Shown here one piece after another: positions 11,709 through 25,327 of a stretch of DNA of 64,000 nt. The stretch is from the NCBI GenBank assembly GCA_934045905.1, contig OW203767.1, forward strand, positions 20,711,073 through 20,775,072, written 5' to 3'. Position 1 is the stretch's first letter. Each line of letters begins with the position of its first letter. The notes under the pieces are model-generated. The model did no database searches. It had not been told where the DNA came from and worked only from the letters and a program-made list of their open reading frames with translations. The DNA is from Leuctra nigra (taxonomy: Eukaryota; Arthropoda; Insecta; Plecoptera; Leuctridae). Both the position numbers and the translations under genes were made by a program.

Positions 11709-13350
11709 GAATCAAATTGTGAAGCGATAGACATTCTTCTTTCACTTAGCTCTTTATAAAGTCTGAGCTTTTTGTCTTATCTTTAGACTTTTTAACCCAT
11801 CCACATATGCCTAAGCTACTGTAAATTTTGTACGGCTTTTAAACAGTGACAAGTCAGGTGAGTAGGAATGCATTTTTTAATATATTACTGAGATAATGCC
11901 AGAAGGTAAGTAGATAAATTGAAGGCACATAGAACGTTTAATCTACTTTAATCCTACTCCAAATTAGTCCATTTTCAAGTGTCGCCGTCATACCCAAAAA
12001 TTTGCATTAGTAAAAATTACTAATTAGCTAATTAAATGATAATAAACAAAACATTATTATCAGCTAATCTGCCCCCCTCGAGGAACTTCTATCTAACGAT
12101 AACAGGTAAGTCGGTGTGAAATCGTGCCAAGGTTTTCGAAGACTATACGGCATCAAACAGAGTGTGGTTGGAGTGAATCAAGTGTAATAACATGTAATTA
12201 GTAGAGACAATGCAGCTGGTGTACGTCATCTATACGCACCTAGATCAATTACATCATGTATTGTATTGATTTACGAGATGATATTGATAGGTGTGACAGT
12301 ATTAGCTTTGTATCTAGCCCAATGTTCTTGCTCACATTAGCTACAGATGAAGTCAGTTTACATTTAGAGCTAAGGTAAGGTTGAAGACTAGCTTGGGTTG
12401 AAGAGGGAATACAAAAGAAATTATTATTTAGTATAAGATTAGATTATTAGCTTTGTTTAGATTTAGTTTTGTTTTGTAAATTGATAAATATCTATTTAAA
12501 AAAGTCAGGAAATGTGATAAATTTAGTGACACAAAACAGTATAGCCAGAACTTTGTTCTTGAACAAGAGCGAAATTTAAAGGTTGAATGAAATATACAGA
12601 AGGTATGAAGGAAGAAATTAATATTGGAAAATTTAAAAATTAATAATATACTGGATTGAAAAAAAAATATTATCATTATTAAAATCTTGCATTACAGGAT
12701 CAATGCTCTGTTTTACGCTATTTATTAGATTCTTAAAACGGTTTGGTAATTTAAAATGTAAATAATCGATCCAATTTTAAGTTTGTTTGAAATAAAAATT
12801 ACATGATTAGGCTGAAGAAAGAAAGCCACATAAATTAAATGTATTAATTATTTTCACATCGTTTACTTTAAAATGATAAATATAGGTTTAAAAATATAAT
12901 TTATTTTTATCATTTAAAAATAAGTCAGGAAATGTTAATAAATTTAGTGACACGAAACAAAACGCCAAATTATCAGATAATAGCTGGTCGTAAAACCAAA
13001 GGAAGTGTTTGTAGATATCTTAGATATTTGTAATATAATATGGCAAAGATTACGTCAATTAAAGAATGTTGTAACCAACAATAAAATATTAACCTCAAAA
13101 GTAGAAGGCTTAATGTCATATTTCAATAATTCTTGAGGTGAGCTCAAAACCAGTAGGTAATTCTGTGTTCCTATCATAAGTATTTTACACCACTCATAAC
13201 ATAAGAGAAGAATCAATGTAACCGTAATTATTAACTTCAGTCAAATTGCAATTGATGTAGTTATGATTACATGATTCCAAAAATGTACAAGAAATTGCGA
13301 AATTTTACATCGAACCTTCTATCACTGATGTACAGCTTTGGAATAATACT
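11709..13350. other. Gene-poor stretch with a local repeat
   Basis: No coding frame is supported. A block of about 65 bases with 'aagtcaggaaatgt' and 'aaatttagtgacac' occurs twice (about 12485-12550 and 12905-12970). A half R5 element lies at about 13105-13290 and shares 'ttcttgaggtgagctcaaaa' with 10050-10085. Confidence 0.5.
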
Positions 13351-13455
13351 CGATCATCCCTACGCTTATACCCTCCCGCCATACAACGGAGATCGTACAG
13401 TGGTATACCAGCGCTCCATTGTATGGCGGGATGGTATGAGCGTAGTAATGATCGA
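13351..13455. repeat. Imperfect hairpin (inverted repeat)
   Basis: 'cgatcatccctacgcttata' and 'tccattgtatggcgggatgg...cgtagtaatgatcg' face each other, with arms of about 45 bases and a loop near 'gtggtata'. Probably the core of a small foldback element. An apparent short reading frame across it comes from the palindrome. Confidence 0.7.
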
Positions 13456-13694
13456 CACATTTTTCCACGACCCTACACTGTACTGAAATGTTTGCAAATA
13501 GCGGTCTTAGATTTTGACAAAATGGGACGTCTATTACCTACTTATTCATCAAAAATAATATTTCCACAATAATGTTGTAACAATTCGGTCATCTCAAAAG
13601 AAAGGAATGCCTTTGTTAAATTAACACGCCTAAATAAACACGTAACTTAATTCGAACATTATCACAATCACCAAAAACAAGGGCATCACAAAGC

Positions 13695-14129
13695 AAACAG
13701 CTTCAAGAATCTCTCTCAGTAACTTATGAGAGAAAAGGAATTGATCCACACAACATGCTTCATTTTTGGGGAAAATATTAGTACTTTTTATAGCTTTTAC
13801 TTGTCAAATCAAAAGTCCACATTATAGTCAGGTCATGTAAACCCAATTAATTGGAGTATTAGATACTTACATTTTTTGACATCTTAAAATATGTGAACAT
13901 ATAAAAATCGAAGAAAAGCAAACAGAAAAGCAAACAGCTTCAAGAATCTCTCTCAGTACCTAACTTATGAGAGAAAAGGAATTTATCCACACAAAAAGCT
14001 TCATTTATTGGGAAATATTACTTTTTTTTAGCCTTTACTTGTCAAAAGTCGACATTAAAGTCAGGTCATGTAAACCTAATGAGTTGGAGTAGGTACTTAA
14101 TTTTTTTTGACATCTTAAAAGATGTAAAA
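13695..14129. repeat. 200-bp direct duplication
   Basis: 'gcaaacagcttcaagaatct' starts at about 13695 and again at about 13929. The two copies stay collinear for about 200 bases, through 'aggtcatgtaaacc' and 'ttttttgacatcttaaaa', with small indels. A tandem direct duplication with moderate divergence. Non-coding. Confidence 0.85.
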
Positions 14130-15924
14130 CAAATCCCACGACCCGGAGCCTTTTATGTTTATTCTAATCCCAAATTTGCGAGTGACAGAAATAGTAGTTT
14201 GCAGAGAAAACTATTGTGATGTTGCCACAATATGTATTGTTAATTTTAAACCCAGATAATTACTTGTGTAGTCAAATATGCGACGAGTTCCTAAAAACAT
14301 TTAAATGTCAATTCCTCACCAAATATCGTCGAACAATTTGTCTACGTTTATTTTGTTAATAGTTATGTTGGTCAACAAGTCTCCATAGAGGCTGCATTTC
14401 ATTTGTAAACGTTCCAAGAGTTTCAAATCACAGCCTCACGATTCCTGGCACAACCTCAGAACTTCATTCAATGAAATTAACAATAAAACAATATTGTTGG
14501 GTAAGTGTTTAATGATAACTTACGAAGGATAAATGTTTACGCACATTGATTAAGTTTATTACAATAATAAAGTTAATAATTACTAGTCACGTGGTGTGTT
14601 TACTCAGTCACGTTTATGGTTTGAGATAATTGCCTTGAAACTGCTCCATCACGTATCACAAGATCGCGTACAAGATAATGATATTTGTTAGTAATTAGTA
14701 ATACGATTTTGCAATATCATCTCATCTTCCAGGTAAGAAAGTATGCCTGAGTTATGGGGATACAAATTTTGAATCAAGACTCAATGAAGATATAATTTAA
14801 TAAATATAAAAAAGCAAAGGGACAACTAATGGAAAATTATGAAAGTACGGTGAATTATATTATAATTTCGATTAAATATGATATAATTATTTGCAAAACT
14901 TTGCCTCAAGACTTGACATTGAGTATTGATGTAAAAACAAAAGATCCTTGTAAATTAGGTTGATTTAAATTACTAAATTAAAATTAAATGACAATTTCTA
15001 ATTTATAAAAAAATCTTTAAGATGAATGCTTCTTTTCTAACTGGAAAAACATGTAATTCATATTTTTTAAGTTGAACAAATTAAATATATGTGAGAGAAA
15101 TAAAAGAATGTATACCTATACCTACTCACGGTTTATTTGATAGATTTTGATTTTTAACACTCAAATATCGCAATTTACACGTAGATACGATTTTTTTCCC
15201 TATCAACCTATATAATGAGGTCTGCAAAATCTCCAATTACTCATCAATTTTCCGTTGAATTCACTTTTGTAATTAGGTTTCGAGTAATTAGTGTAATTAG
15301 GCATTGAGCTGTTTGAAAAAGGAGGCCGCCGCGTCAATTTGATTACATGTATTTGGAGCTTTCTTAAGGGCATCATAAATCTTACGCTCTCGATGGGTGG
15401 TATTTAATGGATTCATTTTGACCCCGCGCTCTAACATCATTGTGGTAATTAATAAACGATGTTAAACATCACTTTTACTTTAGGCGGTCTCATTTATTCA
15501 ATCATCCACGTTTATTTACAAAGCAAATAGACAAGTAGCTTTGTTGATTGAAAAAGGAGAGATAGCAGCACTTAACCCTATTCGATGTTTCGCAGTGTAA
15601 CTTTGCCTGTAATGTCTGAAGCTCAAATACTTTTTCTTTATTGCTGATGATTTTAAATAGTTACATTTTTCTTTTTCACATTGTTTTTCACAATGTTATT
15701 CGCGGGGGGTGGGGGGGGGGGGGGGGTGGGGGGTAGCGGTTGAAATGTATGGTGTAATCTACATTTGATTAGTAGAATAAGAATCTTGCTTTTAAACGGA
15801 TATTTTATTAACTGATTAGACTTTTAATAATTGTGACTCAATTACCTATGCACAAATTACGACAAATTGTGTATTTGAGTCCCAATATTTATTAAACCAA
15901 TATTTTAAAAGTATACTTTTACTT
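14130..15924. other. Gene-poor stretch with poly-G run
   Basis: No supported gene. An interrupted poly-G tract (about 30 G with single T or A breaks) lies at 15704-15736. Confidence 0.5.
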
Positions 15925-16202
15925 TTTTCTGGGGCTAACGTCGCACTGTTCTGCAGCGAGGCTATAATGGCGACGGATGAATGATTATGATGATGATTGG
16001 GAGATGAAGGTGAAGAGTAGGTCAGGATGGGAGGTGGGAAGGAGGCGGTCGTGGCCTATTAGTAGGGTACCTTCCCAGCATTTGCCTGTCGACTGAGGGA
16101 ATACCACGAAAAAAACCCAGTCAGGAAAATCGGCCGCGGGAATCGAACCCGGGGCTCCAGAATACAAGTTTAGAGCGTTACCACTCAGCCAACCTGTCCT
16201 GT
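15925..16202 (-). mobile_element. tRNA-derived SINE
   Basis: On the minus strand the head reads 'GGTTGGCTGAGTGGTAACGC' (A box) and 'CCGGGTTCGATTCCCGCGGC' (B box). The body shares 'AGGTACCC(T)' and 'TAATAGGCCACGACCGCCTC' with the copies at 48938-49190 (plus) and 57112-57392 (minus). It ends with 'CAGTGCGACGTTAGCCCCAG'. The A and B boxes would form an internal RNA polymerase III promoter. A short frame read across it is not a gene. Confidence 0.9.
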
Positions 16203-16619
16203 TTCGTTTTTTTCTGTTTGAACAGAAAAACAAAAATGTATCAATTTTTTACACGTTTTATAGAATTCTATCCTTGCTAGAATCATGGGATTATTTTATA
16301 ACAGTTATTTTCTGCTTGCACATGTACAGAATGATATTTTGAACAATGATGTAAAAATTGGGCTCTGTGCCAAATAGTTTCTGAGATAAAAGTACACAAA
16401 TATGAAAAAATGGTTTGAAGATAAGATACACAGAAAATATGCCCTATGAAACAGTCAGTAGCTTCTTAGTTTACTTCTTAGTTTGAATGAATAGGATTCA
16501 AAAAATTTAGAAAATTATTGTATACGTAAGTTATAGACATAATTTAGGTTGATGTTTGTAAAAATAATATTCTTTATACATTTAAAGACCTTGCTTCTAC
16601 AATAAATAAAGAAGCATAT

Positions 16620-17200
16620 TTTCTTTTGAAAAGTCACTACCACCTTGCCTTTAAGGTAGCACAACTGATATCTCATATCTTCTAAATAAGCCTATTTTTG
16701 GCAGAGGTATCAATAATCACTATTTACACGATACTGTGATATATGAACAACTTCTCGTGTCTAGATTTTGAGATATTGTAGTTATAAATTCCTATTTTTA
16801 ACATGTAGTCTTATGGGGGTCATTAAAATCATGAAGATTTTCATGCTATTTTTGAGTTTTTAATTTTATTGAGGTTCAACGTTATTTCAAAAAACTGATT
16901 TCTAGATAGATAGCTGGACATTCTATTAGGAAAAAAATTGAAAACAATACCAACGTGTGCTATTTTAAAAGTTATCAAGCAAAAAATAAATGATTTCCCT
17001 ATACCTCCTGTGTTACAGTTTTGTTCATTCTCGGAAGGCAATAAATTGAAACCTCGCTATACGACAGGGGTTGCAAGTTAAATGACATTTTATGATTCAT
17101 TTATACTTAAATATAGTTGAAATGTAGGAAAACGTTTTCTGAGCTTGTAATTTCAAGATTTTTATTTTTTTGTATATGTATAATGAAGGTACTACCTTAA
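16620..17200 (-). repeat. R1 relative, reverse orientation
   Basis: Contains the reverse complement of the 531-1320 copy's segment: 'aacaataccaacgtgtgcta' and 'tttccctatacctcctgtgt' answer 'tagcacacgttggtattgtt' and 'acatgggaggtataggaaaa'. Diverged, non-coding. Confidence 0.7.
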
Positions 17201-18190
17201 GAAAATAGTGCGGTGATAAATCTGGTACACCTATTATATTTAATCTCAATCAAAACATAAATGAAACCAATAATGACCTGTGCGTTAACAATTAGGTTAA
17301 ACACACATTAAAAAAGGGAAAAATGAATCTTTCCGTATGAAACTTTTTCCGTAAATACCCTTCCTCTTGCTCCAGAATACAAAAACACAATGCCAGCTGG
17401 AAAAAAGATCAGGAAAAAAAGTTTCTTAAGGTTGGATCATGCATAATTATCACATGCATCATTTAAGTAGTTTTTATGCAATAAACTGTCGCATAAATAT
17501 ATTATTCTAGAAATGTATATATTGAATATATTCATATTATATACCTACTTACACAAATTAATTATTTCAATAATTTCTAAGAAACCTCCATCAACATATT
17601 ATAATGCGTGCTAAATCGCAGTCTCACCACCACGACAAAAACAAAACACTCTTTACAGTCCTACATCTTAATCATTAACCACCATATAATTCCATTGAAC
17701 ACATCCAATTATCATAATAATACACACACAAGACGAGCTCAAGTCGCTCGATCAGTACAGGGTGCGACATTGCCCTCCATCCCACAAACATCGACTGCTC
17801 TCGTGTCATTGAACCGCTAGTATATCGCGGGGAGATGTTTTCAGGTGAGATGATAGCACGAGATTTGGGTCAGTGTTAAAGCTGCAAGGTAAACGATCTG
17901 AATAATATTCTTGTACTTCGACCTTGGGAGGCTGGGTTCGACTCTCTGCTGAAACACCCATATTAGGAGCAGACACACACATCTACACCGTCTGGCTAGC
18001 TTCATTCAAGCAAGGATCTTTTTAATCACGTTCGCAAAATAATACTTTTTATTTTTTAATTTATATAAAAAAGATTATAATTATGCAAGGATTGGATAAT
18101 ATAACGAATATAATCAATAAAGGCGATGTGTAGGTAACAGACAACGGATTAACCCCGAAGAAGCTGTCAAAATGATTAATTATCGAATAC
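17201..18190. other. Gene-poor stretch
   Basis: No gene recognised. A B-box-like 'GGCTGGGTTCGACTCTC' near 17928-17944, followed by 'agcagacacacaca', suggests a decayed SINE fragment, but no matching A box is clear. Confidence 0.35.
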
Positions 18191-18194
18191 CTGC

Positions 18195-18373
18195 ACCTCA
18201 GAGGAAGAAGGGCGGAAGTCAATTGTCTCGAATTTGTGTTGCACACTTTTGGAATGATGTAATCAAGCTACTGATATATTGAATGAAGTATTCTCTGACA
18301 AAATGACTGGTGTCACTTTTACAAGTGATTGGATGAAGACATTGAATTGGACTTCCGCCCTTCTACTACTGAG
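18195..18373. mobile_element. R5 MITE, complete
   Basis: Inverted termini 'cctcagaggaagaagggcgg' and 'ccgcccttctactactgag' enclose about 180 bp, including 'ttttggaatgatgtaatcaa'. A second complete member is at 28295-28498, and half elements are at 10014-10195 and 13105-13290. Non-coding. Confidence 0.75.
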
Positions 18374-18422
18374 TAGCAGACTTCCGAGACTTCTACTTCT
18401 GAGATCCCCACGTAGCAAACTA

Positions 18423-18640
18423 AGGGCCGGTCTTTCAATACTTTGCTGAAGTCTCAATTAGCTAATGAAACTTCATTGGACTTTCACAAACTATTTTATT
18501 ATTTATAAATGCAAAATTAGATCAATTAGCTGTTAACAGTTAGTTAGTACAAAACTCCGTCATTCAATTGGTTGTTGCCATGACAATACAGTCCTAATCA
18601 ACCGTTTAAAAGTTAGCAGAGTATTGAAGGACCGGCCCTA
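18423..18640. mobile_element. MITE with GGGCCGGTC termini, plus two decayed relatives downstream
   Basis: 'TAAGGGCCGGTCTTTCAATAC' faces 'GTATTGAAGGACCGGCCCTAA', giving near-perfect inverted ends with a possible TAA/TTA target duplication. Two diverged relatives follow at about 18715-18842 and 18900-19050. These share 'ggttgttgccatgacaatac' and 'ccgtttaaaagtt', making a small cluster of the same family. Confidence 0.8.
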
Positions 18641-20969
18641 AGTAAAATTAATAAATTTTTAAAATGTTGATGAACTTCATAAAATTCAATTAAAAAGGAA
18701 AGAAAGCTCTCTTCAGATTCTTCAACACTCTGCTAAAACCAGCTATTAAGTTAACACAGTCATTCTTGGAATGTCATTGGTTGTTGCCATGACAATACAG
18801 CCCTAATCAACCGTTTAAAAGTTCACAGAGTATTGGAAGACTGATTCGATTAATAACCAAATTAGACACATTTTACAAGTCTGTCGAAGTATTTTAATTA
18901 AAGTTTAGACATGGTTTTTCAAACCTCTGTTTATTTAACAGTTGATTAGAAGAATACCTGCTCGGTTGCCATAGCAACAATTCCATTGTAATTTCTAGAA
19001 TGACGCCTGTAAATGTTAAACACTTAACTAATGATATAACAGAGCACTGAATTGATACGTGAAATGTGAACAATAAGGCATTACAAATAATTTTCGAATA
19101 TAATATTTTGATTTATGCATATTATAATAAATTACTGGTTTTGTTAAAAAAAATGCAACATGACAGAACCAAAATTCATAGAAACACTCTTGGCAATTTC
19201 TTGCTCATCACGCATACTGTTAAAAATGTATTGACAATTTTATTTGACAAGACCTATTCTTAAAGTACGTCTGTACATGTACTTAAATCATAGCATTGAC
19301 GTCATTGTACATGCAAATTCAAATACTTAATAAGTTGCTGTCTACGCAGAATGCATTGCAAATCAATTTGAACAATTTTCGAAGAAAAATTATATTCATT
19401 AACTATTTATTGTCCTAACGTTTTCATCCAGAAAGTTGCTACATGGAAAATATCTATGTACATTAACATTTAAATTTTCGAACACAAATTTATTAATGAT
19501 TCATAAATAATAACACATTTTAGCGTTAGAAAATACCATTTTGTTAGAAAATTTAGATTTTCGATAATAAAATAAACGAATTCAAATGACTACTACTTAT
19601 ATTTTGGCTCCAGAAAATACCATTAAAACTTTACAATCTAAAGTTTCGAATTCAAAACAAAACCTTAAGCCAAAAATCGAGCGACTATAAAAAAAAATGT
19701 TCTAACAAAAATCACGCATTCCAAAAACCAATTGCATTTTGGCGCCAAAAAAAGACCGTTACCATCCAATTCAAATATTCAAACAAAACATTCCATAAAT
19801 TTCAAACCTAAAACATTCTGCTCCTGGCTCTACACTGCTCTCATTAACTCATCAATGAACATGCAAAGACAACATAAGCAATATGACGTTGCTGCACGCA
19901 AAAAACATGGCACGCTATGACGTACACACGTACCTAGGAGCATGTATTCCTTGTATCTTTGCACAAGTGCTTTTCACAGCCATGAGCAGTGATGTGCAAT
20001 CGCATTCATCGGGCATTGCAACTGTAAGATCGATGATTCATGGAATGGTTTTATTTATTTTACTTTGTGAGAGTAAATTTATGGTCTCTACTACATCATT
20101 TTAGATTGGTACCTAGCTGAAACGGACGTTCGATCGGTTTATTATGCGTATTGTGAATTTTAGACACAATCGAAACGAATTTGAAAAGATGAAGGGTACT
20201 TTTTGGGGTGAAAAAAAGTGGTTGACAACAAAAATAGGCCACTCAGCTCTGCCCCCTCCCCCAGGCCACTCCGCTGCGTAAGTTATCTGTGATATTGTAC
20301 TGACTCATTTACCTCTCGTTATTATGACTGTGTGTGGTGCTTTTAGTTTTGACTAAGGTGAGTCATGGTATCTGAATTGATTTGATAACGGTTTTTGATG
20401 GAAGGGGGGAAAGCTGGCAAAAGTAGTCAAATGCCTGATGACGATCAAAGGTTCAACGAAATATTGTTGTTAATTTGTTTTTAATTATGTATAATACCAG
20501 GTTTTCCAAGAGTTGAGTGGTTTTTAAATGTAAAATAGGGTTATAAAATAGGGTTATATATTCCAGTTTGACGTGGGTATAATGATGTACTGTGGAATAA
20601 AAAGTCAAAATCTGATATTATTTTAAAAGTACGATAAAGGATTGTTGAATTGGTGTTACGTACTTCTATGTGAAGCCCTTCTTAGTAAGTACTGCATTTT
20701 TAGAGTCATAATGATCATTGTTACTAAAAAATAAAAACATTCCTTGACTATACCCAGACATTAGTATTATTTTGCGTAGCTGGGAAATATATTTTTGCAA
20801 ACTTCAACATAAATGAAAGCGAATAAAAAAATGAGTCCAACCCAATATATGATAGTAACAACTTATCATATTATATGGTTAGCAAAATTGTAAATATACA
20901 TACAAAAGATTATGTTGACCAACGCTTTGATGATAGTGAGCCAAACTTTCGCGTTTTACTGAAAATAAT

Positions 20970-21092
20970 ATGTACAGTCAGAGAAACTAGATGGTTCATA
21001 CTCTGCCTCTCTCTGACCCATATAAAAACATGTTTATGTTATGGGTCAGAGAGAGGCAGAGTATGCACCATCTAGTTTCCCTGACTATACAT
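20970..21092. repeat. Near-perfect long hairpin
   Basis: Arms of about 57 bases: 'atgtacagtcagagaaacta' with 'ctctgcctctctctgaccca' opposite 'tgggtcagagagaggcagag' with 'tagtttccctgactatacat', around a short 'aaaaacatgtttat' loop. The high arm identity suggests a recent foldback element or a possible small-RNA precursor. A reading frame across it comes from the symmetry. Confidence 0.85.
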
Positions 21093-22776
21093 TGTAATTG
21101 CAGATCTGTATGATGGATTAAAAAATTGTATCTAAATCTAAATATTATTTGTAGATAATGCCTTTACACAATTGGTGTAAATTATAAAAAAATATAAACA
21201 CAAAATTCGTCTTTAAAATTACAGAGTGGTCGGTTCCAGTCAAGAAATTTTCAATCTAATTTAACGTTGATATGTTACAAGGATCAAAAGCTTCAGCAAA
21301 AATGCATATTGCACGTGCATTAAAATGCACCAAATTAGAAACAAGATCCAAGGAAATTTGTTGCAGAAGACGCAAACAAAAATACTAGACACAGACAAAA
21401 CTGGACCGTGGGGTTTGACATAAATTTAAGTCTAATCTTAATATCTACATACCTACTTGATAGAAATCAATTGATAAGAAAGAGATTTGATTTGCCTTAT
21501 GTAGCGTCAAAATCTTTAAGTGATGTAACGAATCACACTTTTCCTTATTACCGACTGTCAAACTTAGAAGCTGAGAACACACTAAATCTGATGACAAATT
21601 AATTTTATGTACAACAAAACCTTACAAGAAAAACGCTCAATCATGTGAGGTGTTGATTAAGAACATCTCTTGTTACCATCAGTTGTTACATAACTATTTT
21701 TTTGGGGTACATGCGTCACAAAGAAATTAATTTGTATAACTATAGACACAAAATGTATTACTTTAACCCAACATCATAATCTACCTATCATCTTTTTAAT
21801 GAACTCGCTGCCCAATTCACTGTGTTAAAAACAATTGTTTCTGCCAGTTGTTTTATAATCTAAAGAATTATGCTCCCCTTGCCTCCCACACCACTAGTTT
21901 TATTCAAATAAGATACTCAGCTTATCTAAATCTAATCTGCATACCGAGGAACAATGATTGATTCGAAAATGAATTATATGTTTTTCTTCTCATATATTTT
22001 TCATAAATGTCTTCATATATTTTTGTCCCAGGGAGTAAATATAAGAGTGTGATGGTAGATATAAAACCTATATAACCGATATAAAACTATAAAAAGTTAT
22101 GCCAAAGTATATTATTATCATTCATCGAACATATTAATGAACCGGCAGAATTGGCTGCAACCAGAGAAGAATTTGATCATCCGTCTATTCTTTGTAAAGA
22201 AAGAACTCTCGTGGCGCAAAATAGGTTTTGATATGAACAAAAATATTGTATGGAAGGAAGTCAAGAGTTGAACGTATAAAATATTATTTCGCCATTTTGA
22301 GTGCATCAGTTTGGACTATCGCGTTTTTTTACAACCAGTCACATGGTATCAGTCGAGGATGACCTATATACTCCAACACTGGCAAGTAATATATTATTTT
22401 CTTATTGTTGTTGTCATCAATGGTTTGGCTACAGTGACAGCTTCGTAATAACGCAAGGTCTCACCCACACGTATAGATTAACAATATCTCTTAGCTTCCG
22501 CTTGGAAACTGGATATAGTCGTCAGCAGCCACGGCCTCTAGATGTGAGAAATTGTCTCTAATACAGGTTGTGATCCTTCGTTGGTGGGCAATTTCAATCA
22601 ATCGACCTTGCTTCTATCAGATTATATGCATCAGGTGTGCGAACGTTTATTCCATCATACAGCAATGGTATTTCTCTCTTTGGGTGGCCATTTTCTAGAC
22701 CTATTAGTAGAACATGGTGCACATGTTATAAATTCACACCCACTCTAAAGTGTAACGTTACATTTTGTTAGTCACT

Positions 22777-22803
22777 TATATATATATATATATATATATA
22801 TAT
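22777..22803. repeat. (TA)n microsatellite
   Basis: About 13 uninterrupted TA units. Confidence 0.95.
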
Positions 22804-24689
22804 TGATTTCAAATATCATGATTCAAAGCGTGAATGACCTAAATATGAGGACTATTTCACACTTGTGGCTATCAAAATAACAAAAATGGCTTCACTCAGT
22901 TTTCCTTATCACAAATTAAAACTAATGCCTCGCATATACCCTACAATTTAAATTACTATACCTTTGTTTACGTCCACAAAAAAAGGTCTTGCTAAATTTC
23001 GAAATAGTAATGTCATTGTGAAGAATTAACTCACCAATTCTTCACTCTATTGAACACCATTTAATGTAAAATCAACTAATATAAAACTACGCGACTTCAC
23101 TTCTCGACGTCCATTGAAGAACTAGACGCCAACCCATAATTACCACTCAAACAATTGCTATCATAGTTATCACTAACACTTTTCATTTTCACTACTCACC
23201 ACTCCATACTGTGCTATCCTTCCCCCAAGGCCATTGTTTTATCACACCAACTCACGGTACAATCATATCTTGCGAATCCACCGAAAACGAACCACGTAGT
23301 AAAATTAGTACTGTTTATTTTATTTAACTATGACTTTGATACAATTAAATATTTCAACGTAAGAGATGACACTAAAAATTAACCGGATAAATAAACATCT
23401 GTATAAACATAGTTAGATAACTGTCATAAAAGTTAAGAGGTATTCAAATATTATTATTAGTTCGGTTTGACTTTGATTACAGCACACATGGAACGAAATG
23501 GAACGTTCTAGTCTCACTAACCTGCACTATTGTGCAGTAATACACGTGTTTACACATTCCCTATCCGCGAGCGACTAGTCAGATATTCAAATCAAGGTTC
23601 AATTACCCGCGTTCCATTTTCAATGCCAACCTAACAATAAAATATTCCCCCAAGAGTGGAATTGATTTGAATTGATCGGACGTTGATGCCTGCTCTTTAC
23701 ACCGTGCGAGGAATAAAAATACTCGATATGTTATGATATTGTGTGAGCATTGGTTTTGATATATCGTTAAAAGTGAAAGTAGTTTCTTTTAAGAGTTTGG
23801 CGTTCTAGTTGGTAGTACGACTGAGCGGTTGATTTTTTTACGATTCTTCAATTTGCTTGCATGACTTCTTTTGCTCTGTATTTATTTCACTAAGAAGCTG
23901 TCTCAACAATGGAAATACACATTTTTATAGTCAGTGACGTAAATTTTGCGTAAGAAAAAACGATTTAAAGTTTAAACAAAACAGTAATAATTTCAAGTGA
24001 CACTAATATTATTAAAATCTTCTTAAAAACTGGAGCTAGTAATTAATAATTATACAAAGATATTAGGCGTGCAATTTTATGGATATGCGATATATTTCCA
24101 GAACATCAATATTCGATCTACGAGTATTAACAGTTTCTTCATATTATCAAACTCAAAAGGCCAATCAATTCTTTAAATCTAATTTGACACAAAAGTTCCA
24201 TACATATTGAAAAATTCTCAATGTACAACCAACGACACATTCTTCATCAACACACCATTAAGTTTTGACACCTCCACAGCCTACATTTTCCCTCCCAGAG
24301 TGTTTCTAAACCCCCATGTCTGAAATCTTCCACGCGTACTCGAGGCTCTTAATCGAATGCAGCATTGGAATTGGGTTAAACGGAACGAGCGAGAAGATAA
24401 GATCATATTGAGATTTCGATGTTGGATGCTGGAAGGTTCAATTCAAGTGCGCCGAATGACTTTCAAGTGCAACCATTTCGTAACGCTATTAATCAACTCT
24501 TTTTCAGTTTTGCCGATTCATCGTTCAATAAAACAAAAGAGGTAACCGCAATTTTAATCGATTTACATTTGACTATTTATTGGTTGCACCTTCTGTTAAG
24601 TATTTAGTGGTCGCTCGAGGTCAAGTATAAATCCATATAATTGATTAGTTTCTTTCTCCATGACGATAAATTGAGTTTGAGTGTAATCT

Positions 24690-24870
24690 TATTTATTTTA
24701 TTTTAGTGATGAGTGATTATGATGACGAAGAATTGGTAAGGATAGGGTTGGAAAGGAATTGGTTGTGGCCTATTACTATGGAACCTTCCTAGAATTAGCC
24801 TCTCGAAACTTATCTACCACTTAAACCTTGGTCATGGAAGGACGGCTATGGGAATCAAACCTGGTACCAT
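24690..24870 (-). repeat. Decayed tRNA-derived SINE
   Basis: Diverged version of the 15925-16202 SINE: 'gtggcctattactatggaac', 'cttcctagaattagcct' and 'ggaatcaaacctggtacca' match the body and B-box region in order. Confidence 0.65.
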
Positions 24871-25327
24871 GTATACGGTCTAAATGTATAGAAGATTGAA
24901 TTCAGTTAATTTAGTTAGACAAATTCTTGTCAATAATGAGCTATAAATTGCCACACATTTGCATCTAGTAAAACAGTACACTAGAATCGCAAATTTCGAC
25001 TAACCAAACTAATGCACGAACATTATAATATACAGTTCATGCGCTCATTTATGTTGTATTGTTTTTATTGATTTGAATACTTAGTTCAAATATTTAACTA
25101 GGAATGAGGAAATCAATAATTTCTCTTTACTCTTCGATTGGGAAATATTAAGTAGAATTGTGTTTTCTATGAAAAGGTAGATGATTGCAGAGTGTTGACG
25201 TCATGAAATATTCCTATGAGGCTATAAACCACGGTGAACTCAATCTCTTATGGAATCAAGAAAGATGAACTCTATTCTAAATTCGACATTTAATATATTC
25301 GGTTGTAGTGGTCCACTATTGACATAG

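Larger units (their letters stand above)
19051..24689. other. Long gene-poor stretch
   Basis: No convincing exon on either strand. Many short open frames are AT-rich and lack motifs. Identifiable items are a hairpin at 20970-21092 and a (TA)n tract at 22777-22803. The rest is unassigned. Confidence 0.5.

Noticed and set aside
16000..16233. Minus-strand open frame over the SINE at 15925-16202
   Set aside because: It lies across the tRNA-like head and SINE body. Similar frames appear over the other SINE copies, with no protein conservation.
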